Shown piece after piece: positions 18,014 through 26,324 of a stretch of DNA of 64,000 nt. A model generated the notes under the pieces. That model was not told where the DNA came from. It worked only from the letters and a program-made list of their open reading frames with translations, and did not search any database. This DNA is from [Clostridium] clostridioforme AGR2157 (GTDB lineage: Bacteria > Bacillota > Clostridia > Lachnospirales > Lachnospiraceae): assembly GCF_000424325.1 (NCBI RefSeq), contig NZ_AUJR01000017.1, forward strand, positions 26,209 through 90,208. Direction: 5' to 3'. The translations under genes were made by a program, and so were the position numbers. Numbering within the stretch: the stretch's first letter is position 1; each line of letters begins with the position of its first letter.

Positions 18014-18442
18014 ATGACTGTTTTTGAACAGGAGCTTCATAAGCTCTTTGGAAATAACAAAGTGTTTGAGGAAACCCGTATCGTTGGAAATACCTGCTAT
18101 GGCATGCTGACGGATAACATCCGGGTAAAGATCAATTTTCAGACAGGTGGAGTTGCAGATCACTATGACCGGCTGAAGGTCACGTTACTGAACCGGAATG
18201 AAGGACCGATTGACAACATGGTAATACGGTTCTGTGATTTGTGGGGCAGGAAGCAGGTCAGCAATCCGAACTTTAAAGACGGAATAGCGCCGCATCTCTG
18301 GAGTGGATATGGAGAGGTAAGCTGGTATGTGTATCAGCCCACAAAAGCAGATTATCGGCAGCTTACAGAGGCGGTCAGCACTTATCTGGATGTTTTCCGG
18401 GAACCGGTACAGGAGCCGCAGATGGGGCAGAAAATGTGCTGA
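18014..18442 (+). CDS. Hypothetical protein
   Basis: ATG 18014 lies 8 nt from AGGAGG; a GTG at 18011 is possible. 142 residues, no membrane span. KVTLLNRNEGPIDNMVIRFC and YGEVSWYVYQPTKADY suggest a beta-rich fold. I do not recognise the family. It lies between the DUF4259-like and TrbL-like genes. Confidence 0.55.
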   Translation: MTVFEQELHKLFGNNKVFEETRIVGNTCYGMLTDNIRVKINFQTGGVADHYDRLKVTLLNRNEGPIDNMVIRFCDLWGRKQVSNPNFKDGIAPHLWSGYGEVSWYVYQPTKADYRQLTEAVSTYLDVFREPVQEPQMGQKMC

Positions 18443-18489
18443 CAGCTCTTAAGGCCAGTATCCTGGCCGGGAAGGAGTGAGGAACGTAA

Positions 18490-19392
18490 GTGTTTATATG
18501 GGACTTTGTTGCCGAAACGGTGCTTGGTCAGATCATCGACTGGATCTATGGCCAGATTGTTGGATTTTTAGGCGACTTCTTTATGCAGATGGGAAATATG
18601 GGAGCGGATCTGTTCGCAATGAGCTGGGTGCAGTCAATCGTTCTGTTTTTTTCTTATCTGGCGTGGGCGCTCTATGTCACAGGGCTTGTGGTGGCGGTGT
18701 TCGAATGTGGAATTGATTACCAGACCGGGCGCGGCAGCGTGAAGGAAACCGCTCTCAATGCCATCAAAGGTTTTTTGGCAGTCAGCCTGTTCACTACAGC
18801 ACCAGTGGAACTTTATAAGTTATGCGTATCACTGCAGGGCAGCTTCACGGCAGGCATCACCGGATTGGGAGACGATTTTGGAACCGTGGCAGCAGGCATT
18901 GTGAATTCTTTGAAGGATGCAGGTACCTGGGAGGCTGCAGCCACTTCCGGGGTATTTGGCGGGCTGACCAGCATTACAAGCCCGGTACTGATGATATTCA
19001 TCCTGATTCTCATGGGCTATGCCATTATCAAGGTGTTTTTCGCCAATTTAAAACGGGGCGGTATCTTACTGATCCAGATTGCGGTTGGCAGCCTGTATAT
19101 GTTCAGCGTGCCGCGTGGCTATATTGACGGTTTTGTCAGCTGGAGCAAGCAGGTCATCGGTCTGTGCCTGACCGCATTTTTACAGGCAACGGTACTGGTT
19201 GCCGGGCTGATGGTGGTCAAGGATCAGGCGCTTTTGGGGCTGGGACTGATGCTTTCAGCCGGAGAAATTCCGCGTATTGCGGGGCAGTTCGGTCTGGATA
19301 CCACCACCAGAGCCAATGTGATGGGAGCGGTCTATGCGGCACAGGGTGCGGTTAATTTAACCAGAACCATTGTGCAGACGGTAGCAAAATAA
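18490..19392 (+). CDS. TrbL/VirB6-like conjugation channel protein (DUF6045-like)
   Basis: GTG 18490 behind GGGAAGGAGTGAGG. 300 residues with six or so hydrophobic helices (for example VLFFSYLAWALYVTGLVVAV, LMIFILILMGYAIIKVFFA, LTAFLQATVLVAGLMVV) and a Gly/Ala-rich C-terminus. This is the pattern of the polytopic T4SS inner-membrane component (VirB6/TrbL/TcpH group) in clostridial ICEs. It would form the membrane channel with PrgI-, VirB4- and VirD4-like proteins. Confidence 0.75.
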   Translation: MFIWDFVAETVLGQIIDWIYGQIVGFLGDFFMQMGNMGADLFAMSWVQSIVLFFSYLAWALYVTGLVVAVFECGIDYQTGRGSVKETALNAIKGFLAVSLFTTAPVELYKLCVSLQGSFTAGITGLGDDFGTVAAGIVNSLKDAGTWEAAATSGVFGGLTSITSPVLMIFILILMGYAIIKVFFANLKRGGILLIQIAVGSLYMFSVPRGYIDGFVSWSKQVIGLCLTAFLQATVLVAGLMVVKDQALLGLGLMLSAGEIPRIAGQFGLDTTTRANVMGAVYAAQGAVNLTRTIVQTVAK

Positions 19393-19408
19393 GAGAGGTG
19401 GTGACAGA

Positions 19409-19771
19409 TTGAGCAATAACAAACTGGTCTATATCGCATCCCCCTATGCAGGGGATGTGGAGCAGAATGTGCGGTTTGCCAAAGCAGCCTGCCGCTATGC
19501 CATAGAGCAGGGGGCAACCCCCATTGCGGTGCATCTGTTGTATCCGCAGCTTTTGGACGATGGTATCCATGCGGAGCGTGAAGTAGGACTTCAAATGGGG
19601 TTGCGGGTGCTGGAAGCTTGCGATGAATTGTGGGTGTGCGGGATGCACATCTCAAAGGGGATGGAGGTAGAGATTTTCGCCGCCGGACAGATGGGGATTC
19701 CGGTACGCAGGCTTCCTAACATTTCTCTGGAAGTGCCGGAGCAGAACTATGCCATGGTGATGGGATGCTGA
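19409..19771 (+). CDS. DUF4406-like nucleoside 2-deoxyribosyltransferase-fold protein
   Basis: TTG 19409 after AGAGGTGGTGACA. 120 residues. Motifs YIASPYAGDVEQNV, HLLYPQLLDD and GMEVEIFAAGQMG match the Rossmann-like nucleoside deoxyribosyltransferase fold (SPYxG, then a catalytic-type Glu). It may act in nucleotide salvage or in removing nucleotide signals, but substrates are unknown. Its end overlaps the methylase gene by 7 nt. Confidence 0.7.
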   Translation: MSNNKLVYIASPYAGDVEQNVRFAKAACRYAIEQGATPIAVHLLYPQLLDDGIHAEREVGLQMGLRVLEACDELWVCGMHISKGMEVEIFAAGQMGIPVRRLPNISLEVPEQNYAMVMGC

Positions 19772-21696
19772 CGATGGGCAGCCTGTTCGATGGGATCGGA
19801 GGGTTTCCGCTGGCAGCCACCCATTATGGGATTACACCTGTATGGGCCAGCGAGATCGAAGCGTTTCCCATGGAGGTAACCAGGATACGGTTCCCGGACA
19901 TGACCCATGTGGGGGATATCACGAAGCTGGATGGCAGGAAGCTTCCGCCTGTGGATGTGATCTGCGGCGGCTCGCCCTGTCAGGATTTATCGGTGGCGGG
20001 GCATCGCCGGGGGCTTGCGGGAGAACGCTCCGGCCTGTTTATGGAACAGGTAAGAATCGTAAAAGAAATGAGGGATGCAGATGAGCGAAGAAATGTACCA
20101 GCTCACCTTGTTCGACCTCGATACATGGTGTGGGAAAACGTCCCCGGAGCCTTCTCTTCCGCAGAAGGCGAAGATTTCCGGGCGGTCCTCGAAGAAATTG
20201 TCCGCATTAAGGATGGCGCCTGTCATGTTCCTCGACCTGACTCCGGGCGCTGGGAATCTGCTGGGGGAATCATTCTGGGAAACCACTTCAGCCTGGCTTG
20301 GAGAGTACTCGACGCTCAATACTGGGGAGTCGCCCAGCGTCGCCGTCGTATCTTCCTTGTCGCAGATTTTGGAGGACTCACCGCACCTGAAATATTATTT
20401 AAGCAGGAAAGCCTGTTTGGGAATCCTGCGGAGGTCGGAAAAGAGGGGCAAGGAACTGCCGCCCCAGCTCAGGGAAGCCCTGATGATACAGTCGGGGCAA
20501 AAGGCATAACAGCAGAAAAAGAAAACAGGGAAATCTTTGCGTTTCACATCAACCAGAGAGAGGAAACCATCGACCTGGGCGGTGTTTCCGGTGCGCTGTT
20601 AGCAACCCGAAATATGCAGATGCAGACGTTTATCTCAGAGAAAAAAGACACGCAGCCTCTGCTATGTCTGAACGATCAGGGCGGAGAACGGCTGGATGTG
20701 CTGGAAGAAGTAACACCCACCCTGCGGGCAGGCATGGGCGGGCATCCGCCGCTGGTGCCGCAGACATATACGGCGGGTGTGATAAGCAAAGGAAACGGTG
20801 ACTGTTTTTTGACACCGGAGGTTCACACATCTCTTTGCGGTGGAAGCGGACAGGCAGGGCAGGGGTATCCCTGTATTCTGTGCTTGAACGATCAGGGCGG
20901 CAGCGTAATGGAATGTTCAGAAGATGTTTCCGGAACGCTCCGCGCCCAGGAGCATGGGCATCAGCCATTGGTGCTGGCTACCCAGCAGGGAGGTGCAGAG
21001 ATTGGCGTTGGTGTGTGTCCGGCCATTACCGCAGCAGCAGGGATGAGTGGAAACAACCAGCCGGTACTGTTTGAAAACCATGGTATCGATTCACGGTACA
21101 CGGGTCCCCATGCGGTTGCCCCCACCATGTCCGCCCGCTATGGGACGGGAGGAAATAATGTCCCGCTGGTTTCGCAGGAGGCGGAGAGCTTCTGTATCGC
21201 AGGGAACATCATAGACCGCCAGCCGGAGAACGGAGGGAACGGGTTTGGATTTCAGGCGGATATCGCTTATACACTGACTGGGATGGACCGTCATGCGGTA
21301 TTTTCCCGCCAGAGAAGTGATGAATTTTTAGAAAACGAAGTGTCTGCCACACAGAGTGCCAGACAGCATAAGGATGCCACAGACCTGATTGCCCAGCCTT
21401 ATCAACAGATCGTTGGCACGCTGTGCATGGATGATGGCAAAGGGATCAATAACCAGTATGTAGATCAGGACAAGTGTGTTGTGGAGAACCGGAACCTGAT
21501 CCGCCGCCTGACTCCTCTGGAGTGTGAGAGGCTTCAGGGCTTTCCCGATGGCTGGACGGATATCCCCAGTGCCTCGGACAGCGCCCGCTATAAAGCATTG
21601 GGAAACAGTGTAGCGATTCCGTGTGTGGACTTTGTCCTGCGCGGCATCGCTTACTTTTTACGCAGGATCAGGGAGGAATGCCCTGACTTTCTATAA
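19765..21696 (+). CDS. DNA (cytosine-5) methyltransferase with long repeat-containing insertion
   Basis: 643 residues from ATG 19765 (ATG 19774 also possible). Motif I SLFDGIGGFPLAA, motif IV with catalytic Cys CGGSPCQDLSVAG (about 70), motif VI WENVPGA, motif VIII YWGVAQRRRRIFLV and the C-terminal RYKALGNSVAIPC are all present, so it should be active. Between motif VIII and the end is an insertion of about 350 residues. Inside it two similar units start with LCLNDQGG and end with TLRAGMGGHPPLV / TLRAQEHGHQPLV; these probably form target-recognition repeats. No restriction partner is nearby, so it looks like an orphan protective methylase. A second gene is nested in the +1 frame. Confidence 0.9.
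   Translation: MLTMGSLFDGIGGFPLAATHYGITPVWASEIEAFPMEVTRIRFPDMTHVGDITKLDGRKLPPVDVICGGSPCQDLSVAGHRRGLAGERSGLFMEQVRIVKEMRDADERRNVPAHLVRPRYMVWENVPGAFSSAEGEDFRAVLEEIVRIKDGACHVPRPDSGRWESAGGIILGNHFSLAWRVLDAQYWGVAQRRRRIFLVADFGGLTAPEILFKQESLFGNPAEVGKEGQGTAAPAQGSPDDTVGAKGITAEKENREIFAFHINQREETIDLGGVSGALLATRNMQMQTFISEKKDTQPLLCLNDQGGERLDVLEEVTPTLRAGMGGHPPLVPQTYTAGVISKGNGDCFLTPEVHTSLCGGSGQAGQGYPCILCLNDQGGSVMECSEDVSGTLRAQEHGHQPLVLATQQGGAEIGVGVCPAITAAAGMSGNNQPVLFENHGIDSRYTGPHAVAPTMSARYGTGGNNVPLVSQEAESFCIAGNIIDRQPENGGNGFGFQADIAYTLTGMDRHAVFSRQRSDEFLENEVSATQSARQHKDATDLIAQPYQQIVGTLCMDDGKGINNQYVDQDKCVVENRNLIRRLTPLECERLQGFPDGWTDIPSASDSARYKALGNSVAIPCVDFVLRGIAYFLRRIREECPDFL
20081..20509 (+). CDS. Gene nested in +1 frame inside the cytosine methylase
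   Basis: Start taken as ATG 20081, 7 nt after GAGGG. 142 residues read wholly inside the methylase gene. The product is not random-looking: TLFDLDTWCGKTSPEPS, LDLTPGAGNLLGESFWE, TLNTGESPSVAVVSSLSQIL, then LKYYLSRKACLGILRRSEKR and GKELPPQLREAL. I recall proteins with these motifs in Firmicutes phages and ICEs, both nested and free-standing. No function is known to me. The upstream methylase segment is also conserved, so both frames appear to be selected. Confidence 0.7.
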   Translation: MSEEMYQLTLFDLDTWCGKTSPEPSLPQKAKISGRSSKKLSALRMAPVMFLDLTPGAGNLLGESFWETTSAWLGEYSTLNTGESPSVAVVSSLSQILEDSPHLKYYLSRKACLGILRRSEKRGKELPPQLREALMIQSGQKA

Positions 21697-21810
21697 CATT
21701 GGTACATCTGCTTCGTTTCGGAAGCAATCCTTGTTGGGTATGGTCATAGCTATTCCATCACATTGTCGATATACTTGGGGTACAAAAAAGAAAGGAAGGA
21801 GCCTTATTTT

Positions 21811-22158
21811 ATGGAAATCAAACGTAAAAATTTATGCGCCATGATTCCGGAAGAAGTCCACACCAGAGTGCGTGAGGAACAGGAACAGATGGGGCTGAAG
21901 CTGAACGAGTATGTCGAAATGATCATCAAAGAACACTTTGAGAAAGGGGAAAAAATTATGGCAAACGGAACAAGGACACTGGCATTTCAGGTATCGGAGG
22001 AACTGTTCGCAAGGATTAAAGAACACTTAAAACTTACAGGACAGAGCCAGAAAGAGTTTGTCATCGGTCTGATTGAACAGGCGCTGGCACAGAAAGCAGA
22101 CCAGGCAGAGCCGGGAGGAAACGAGCAGCCGGATGAAGCAGGAACAGAAAATGAATAA
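21811..22158 (+). CDS. Ribbon-helix-helix-like protein with two similar halves
   Basis: ATG 21811 after AAAGGAAGGAGCC. 115 residues. Two halves look alike: LCAMIPEEVHTRVREEQEQM...LNEYVEMIIKEHFE and LAFQVSEELFARIKEHLKLT...QKEFVIGLIEQALA. Each has a short strand then two helices, as in RHH DNA-binding proteins. A second ATG at 21958 could make the second half alone. Probably a DNA-binding accessory or regulator of transfer. C-terminus is Glu-rich. Confidence 0.6.
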   Translation: MEIKRKNLCAMIPEEVHTRVREEQEQMGLKLNEYVEMIIKEHFEKGEKIMANGTRTLAFQVSEELFARIKEHLKLTGQSQKEFVIGLIEQALAQKADQAEPGGNEQPDEAGTENE

Positions 22159-22175
22159 TTATAAAACCATCTAAA

Positions 22176-22208
22176 GCCGCCAGAGCCAAAAGCCCTGGCG
22201 GTTCTTCC
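22176..22208 (+). terminator. Hairpin between RHH-like gene and prgI
   Basis: CCGCCAG (22177-22183) pairs with CTGGCGG (22195-22201), followed by TTCTTCCTT. A weak terminator or attenuator just before the T4SS core genes. Confidence 0.5.
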
Positions 22209-22226
22209 TTGGAGGTGAAGCAAGCT

Positions 22227-22490
22227 ATGTATATTTACCCTGACAACCTGAAGTCCAAAGCAACCCTGTGGATCTGGCAGCTTCGGGATATCGGCATCAT
22301 CGGTGTGTGCGCGCTGGTATCGATCCTTGCACTGACACAGGCAAATTTCTTTCCGCCCATTGTGGTGACGGCAGTTTATGCCTTTCTGACGATCCGCTTT
22401 GAGGATACCAGCATCATGGACTTTATCAGATATGCCTGCGGTTTTTTCTTTACCAGGCAACAGCTTTTTGAATGGAGGTACGGAGCGTGA
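22227..22490 (+). CDS. prgI: PrgI-family conjugation membrane protein
   Basis: ATG 22227; GGAGGTG lies about 11 nt upstream. 87 residues: YIYPDNLKSKATLWIWQLRD then two hydrophobic helices (IGIIGVCALVSILALTQA; FPPIVVTAVYAFLTIRF) and ending LFEWRYGA. This is the PrgI family (VirB3-like position), always just before the VirB4-like ATPase. It overlaps the next gene by 4 nt. Confidence 0.8.
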   Translation: MYIYPDNLKSKATLWIWQLRDIGIIGVCALVSILALTQANFFPPIVVTAVYAFLTIRFEDTSIMDFIRYACGFFFTRQQLFEWRYGA

Positions 22491-23080
22491 GCAGAAAAGC
22501 AGAGAAGAAAGAGGCGAAGCAGAAAGCCTCCACCCGTCAGCTCATCGGAGCCATGGCAATCACTGATTACAGCCTTGTGACCTATAAGGAAGGCGAGCTG
22601 GTGTATTTCATTGTGAAACCCTCAAACATTTCTGTGCTGTCGGAGGCCAGTGTTGGCGCCAGGATTTATGCGCTGATGACGGTTTTGAAAGGCGTAGCCG
22701 AGATTGAAATGCTGTGCTTAAACAGCAGGGAGAGCTTCGAGGATAACAAGTCTTTCCTGCGGTCACGGATGGAACAGGAGGACAATCCCATTGTGTGAAA
22801 GCTTCTGGAGAAAGACCAGACTCACTTAGACCGTATTCAGGTACAGATGGCAACAGCCCGCGAATTTCTCATCATTGTGCGTCTTCGGGGAGAAAAGGAG
22901 TCCGAGGTGCTTCCCTATCTTTCTCGTATTGAGAAATCCCTAAAGGAGCAGGGATTCTCCGTAAAGCGGGCGGACAGCGAGGATATCAAGCGGATTCTGG
23001 CTGTTTATTATGAGCAGAATGTCACAACGGAACGTTTTGAGGACTTCGATGGCGAGCGCTGGATTATCCCGGATGATTAA
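22487..23080 (+). pseudogene. VirB4-associated conserved protein with an in-frame TGA at 22796
   Basis: GTG 22487 overlaps prgI. The first 103 codons (ATRQ-type N-terminus: SRKAEKKEAKQKASTRQLIG, MAITDYSLVTYKEGELVYF) end at TGA 22796-22798. The same frame continues without further stops: KLLEKDQTHLDRIQVQMATA, EFLIIVRLRGEKESEVLPYL, NVTTERFEDFDGERWI, to TAA at 23080. The two parts look like one protein of about 197 residues resembling the N-terminal region of VirB4/TraE-type proteins. No ribosome site supports separate translation of the second part (ATG 22847). Either a nonsense mutation (CGA to TGA is one step), read-through, or an error. Confidence 0.75.
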
Positions 23081-23135
23081 GGTTTCAAAGTGTGCTGATT
23101 TATGGTATCTTGTGTCTGAAAGGACGGGATAACCT

Positions 23136-23351
23136 ATGGACTATGAGAGATTGCAGCACAAGAAAGAACTGTTTGACCAGAAAGAGGAAACAATATCAAG
23201 AGAACTGCTGGAGCATATGGAACAAGAATTTGAGGATCAATTTATCTATGATTCTATGGCGCTATCCGGTAGTACACTGACGCTGGAGGAAACAAAGACC
23301 ATTCTTGCAGAACAGCGACAAAAGGAATCATCAGAAAAAGAAACCAAATAA
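23136..23351 (+). CDS. Orphan Fic-type N-terminal helical segment
   Basis: ATG 23136 after AAAGGACGGG. 71 residues, highly charged and helical. IYDSMALSGSTLTLEETKTIL resembles the start of Fic-family proteins (SNxIEGNTLTLxET), which carries the inhibitory helix (S/T)xxxE(G/N). Here the motif reads SMALSG, so the inhibitory Glu is Ser. No Fic catalytic core (HPFxxGNG) follows. May be a stand-alone antitoxin-like remnant or an unrelated coiled coil. Confidence 0.5.
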   Translation: MDYERLQHKKELFDQKEETISRELLEHMEQEFEDQFIYDSMALSGSTLTLEETKTILAEQRQKESSEKETK

Positions 23352-23419
23352 TTATGAGCAGGTGCCGGATGCAGAAATGTATCCGGTATTTGTATGCGCA
23401 AAATACAGGAGGTGTCTAT

Positions 23420-25249
23420 TTGAGAAAAACGAAAGCTGCCCAGGCAGCATCCCCGGAGGATGTGCGTATCCAGACCTTTCTGGATATGATCGCCCCCTCC
23501 GTCATTAAATTTGAAACCGACCATTTCATCTGCGGCAACACTTACCGCTGTGTGTGGGCGCTGAGAGAATACCCCACAGCCACGGATGAGCAGGCAATCC
23601 TGTCCCATCTGGGGGAGAAGGACGGTGTTACCCTGCGGATTTATACTCGCCATGTGACTCCTGTGGAGGAAAAGAAGATCATCAGCAACGCCGCCAATAA
23701 AAACCGCATGGACAGGAGCAATACAAACGACTTACAGCAGACGGTGCAGGCAGAATCCAATCTGCAGGACGTAGCTACGATTGTGGCGCAGATGCACCGG
23801 AACCGGGAACCGCTTCTGCATACGGCGGTTTATCTGGAACTGTGCGCCCATGACCTGGATCAGCTGAAATTACTGCAGACGGAGGTGCTGACAGAGCTGA
23901 TCCGCTCCAAGCTGAACGTAGACCGGCTGATGCTGCGCCAGCAACAGGGATTCCAGTGCGTCATGCCTACCGGCTTTAATCTGTTCCGGGATCAGTTCGA
24001 GCGTGTGCTGCCGGCCAGCAGCGTGGCAAATCTGTATCCCTTTAACTACAGCGGCAAGACGGATCCACATGGATTTTATATTGGCAGGGATAAGTTTGGA
24101 AGCAACGTGCTGGTGGATTTCAACCGCCGGGCGGATGATAAGACCAATGCCAATATCCTGATCCTTGGAAACTCCGGTCAGGGCAAGAGCTATTTATTGA
24201 AGCTCCTGCTGACCAATATGCGGGAGGCAGGCATGAAGGTCTGCGCCCTTGACCCGGAGATGGAGTACGAGGATCTGACCAACAATCTGGGCGGCTGTTT
24301 TATCGATTTGATGTCCGGCGAGTACCTGATCAATCCTCTGGAACCGAAAATATGGGATGATGCGGGAAGCCCGGAGGACATGGAGGCTCCCCAGACCTTC
24401 CGCATCCGGGCCAGGCTTTCCCAGCATATCAGCTTCTTAAAGGATTTCTTCCGCACCTATAAGGACTTTAGTGACCGGGAAATTGATGTGATTGAGATTA
24501 TGCTCCAGAAGCTGTATGCCGGATGGGGAATGACCGACCAGACAGACTTTACACGGCTGGGACCGCAGGAATACCCTGTCCTTGCGGATTTATATACCCT
24601 GATTGAGAAGGAATATAAAGAGTTTGATGAGAAGAAGCGACAGCTCTATACAGCTGAAATGCTCCAGAGCATCCTGCTGGGATTAAACTCCATGTGCGTG
24701 GGTTCTGAGAGTAAGTTTTTTAACGGTCATACCAATATCACGGATTCCAGTTTTGTAACCTTTGGCGTCAAAGGGCTTCTGCAGGCCAGCAGGAGCCTGA
24801 AGGATTCCCTGCTGTTTAACACGCTATCTTTTATGTCCAACGAACTGTTGACTGAGGGCAATACGGTGGCCAGCCTGGATGAGTTCTATCTGTTTTTGTC
24901 GAACCTGACTGCAGTGGAGTATGTCCGCAACTTTGAAAAGCGTGTCCGCAAAAAGGATTCGGCAGTTATCATCGCCAGCCAGAACCTGGAGGATTTCAAT
25001 CTGGAAGGTGTCCGTGAGTATACAAAGCCTTTGTTTTCCATCCCTACCCATCAGTTTTTATTCAATGCCGGAAGCATTGATGCCAAGTTTTATACGGATA
25101 CTTTGCAACTGGAGGACAGTGAATATAACCTGATCCGCTACCCACAGAGAGGCGTGTGCCTTTATAAATGCGGCAATGAACGCTACAACCTGATGGTCCA
25201 TGCACCGGAGCATAAAGCGAAACTGTTTGGTAAAGCGGGCGGCAGATAA
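23420..25249 (+). CDS. virB4: VirB4/TraE-like conjugation ATPase
   Basis: TTG 23420 sits 9 nt after CAGGAGG; the open frame extends further up but without a ribosome site. 609 residues. Walker A ILGNSGQGKSYLLKLLL at about 250, CALDPEMEYEDL, Walker B-type TVASLDEFYLFLS and VIIASQNLEDF are typical of VirB4. It energises the transfer channel and pilus biogenesis with PrgI and TrbL-like partners. Size is a little under the usual 650-800 because the N-terminal part appears to be carried by the preceding interrupted gene. Confidence 0.9.
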   Translation: MRKTKAAQAASPEDVRIQTFLDMIAPSVIKFETDHFICGNTYRCVWALREYPTATDEQAILSHLGEKDGVTLRIYTRHVTPVEEKKIISNAANKNRMDRSNTNDLQQTVQAESNLQDVATIVAQMHRNREPLLHTAVYLELCAHDLDQLKLLQTEVLTELIRSKLNVDRLMLRQQQGFQCVMPTGFNLFRDQFERVLPASSVANLYPFNYSGKTDPHGFYIGRDKFGSNVLVDFNRRADDKTNANILILGNSGQGKSYLLKLLLTNMREAGMKVCALDPEMEYEDLTNNLGGCFIDLMSGEYLINPLEPKIWDDAGSPEDMEAPQTFRIRARLSQHISFLKDFFRTYKDFSDREIDVIEIMLQKLYAGWGMTDQTDFTRLGPQEYPVLADLYTLIEKEYKEFDEKKRQLYTAEMLQSILLGLNSMCVGSESKFFNGHTNITDSSFVTFGVKGLLQASRSLKDSLLFNTLSFMSNELLTEGNTVASLDEFYLFLSNLTAVEYVRNFEKRVRKKDSAVIIASQNLEDFNLEGVREYTKPLFSIPTHQFLFNAGSIDAKFYTDTLQLEDSEYNLIRYPQRGVCLYKCGNERYNLMVHAPEHKAKLFGKAGGR

Positions 25250-25263
25250 GGGGGTGACGGCAC

Positions 25264-26313
25264 ATGGATCTGAAAGACCAGCGTTTCGGCATAGAGATTG
25301 AAATGACCGGCGTTACCAGACAGATGGCAGCTGAGGTAACAGCCCAATACTTTGGCACATCAGTCCGTTATCTTGGGACTCATTATAATACCTATGCCGC
25401 GATTGACAGTCAGGGGCGTCAGTGGAAATTTATGAGTGATGGCAGTATTACCCCACAGCGGAAAGTAGGGGAGCGTAAGGTGATGGCAGATAATGCATAT
25501 AAGACAGAGATGGTCAGTCCTATCTGCCGGTATGAAGATATCGTTACGATCCAGCAGATTATCCGCAAATTGAAAGAAGCCGGGGCAATTACCAATAGCA
25601 GCTGCGGCATCCATGTGCATATCGATGCCTCCCCTTTTGATGCAAGAACCCTGCGGAACATTACCAACATCATGGCTGCGAAAGAGGACTTGATTTATAA
25701 GGCTCTGAAAGTTTCTGTATCACGCGAGCACAGCTATTGCAGGAAGGTGGAACAGCGTTTTCTGGATGACTTGAATGCCAGAAAGCCCCGTTCCATGGCA
25801 GAAGTAGAGCGGATCTGGTATGACGGGGAGAGCAGGAGTTATTCCCATTATGATGACAGCCGCTATCATTGCCTGAACCTTCACAGTGTATTTCAGAAAG
25901 GGACTGTGGAATTCCGTCTGTTTAATGGGACGCTTCATGCCGGGAAGATCAAAGCGTATATCCAGTTTTGTCTGGCAATCGGCGCACAGGCTCTGAACCA
26001 GAGATGTGCCAGCCGTCGCAAGACACAGACCACTAATGAGAAGTATACCTTCCGCACCTGGCTGCTCCGGCTTGGGTTAAATGGGGATGAGTTTGCCACT
26101 GCCCGTCAGCATCTGCTGGCAAATCTGCCCGGCTGTATTGCGTGGCGGGATCCAGCACAGGCGGAAGCACAAAAGGAACGGTTAAGACAGAAAAGAGAAG
26201 AGGAACGGGAGCAGATCCTCCGGCAGTCAGAGGAAAGACAGGAGGAAGTTATGGAACCGGAAGAAGCAGAACAGGCCGAGGCAGAAGCCCCGGCTTTTAC
26301 CATGTCTATGTGA
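25264..26313 (+). CDS. Amidoligase-family enzyme (ATP-grasp-unrelated, GS-like fold)
   Basis: ATG 25264 after AAGGGGGTGACGG. 349 residues. Signatures of the Amidoligase_2 family: RFGIEIEMTG at 7-16, KTEMVSPICRYED near 80, SSCGIHVHIDASP near 112, and GTVEFRLFNGTLHAGKI near 213. These supply the metal-binding Glu/His set of the glutamine-synthetase-like fold. Predicted to form an amide (isopeptide-type) bond between an amine and a carboxylate. The C-terminal 60 residues are a charged coil. The next gene is a GGCT-type protein, the partner expected from the literature on these systems. Substrate unknown: peptide, cell wall or a pilus protein are options. Confidence 0.85.
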   Translation: MDLKDQRFGIEIEMTGVTRQMAAEVTAQYFGTSVRYLGTHYNTYAAIDSQGRQWKFMSDGSITPQRKVGERKVMADNAYKTEMVSPICRYEDIVTIQQIIRKLKEAGAITNSSCGIHVHIDASPFDARTLRNITNIMAAKEDLIYKALKVSVSREHSYCRKVEQRFLDDLNARKPRSMAEVERIWYDGESRSYSHYDDSRYHCLNLHSVFQKGTVEFRLFNGTLHAGKIKAYIQFCLAIGAQALNQRCASRRKTQTTNEKYTFRTWLLRLGLNGDEFATARQHLLANLPGCIAWRDPAQAEAQKERLRQKREEEREQILRQSEERQEEVMEPEEAEQAEAEAPAFTMSM

Positions 26314-26324
26314 AGGAGAATTTT

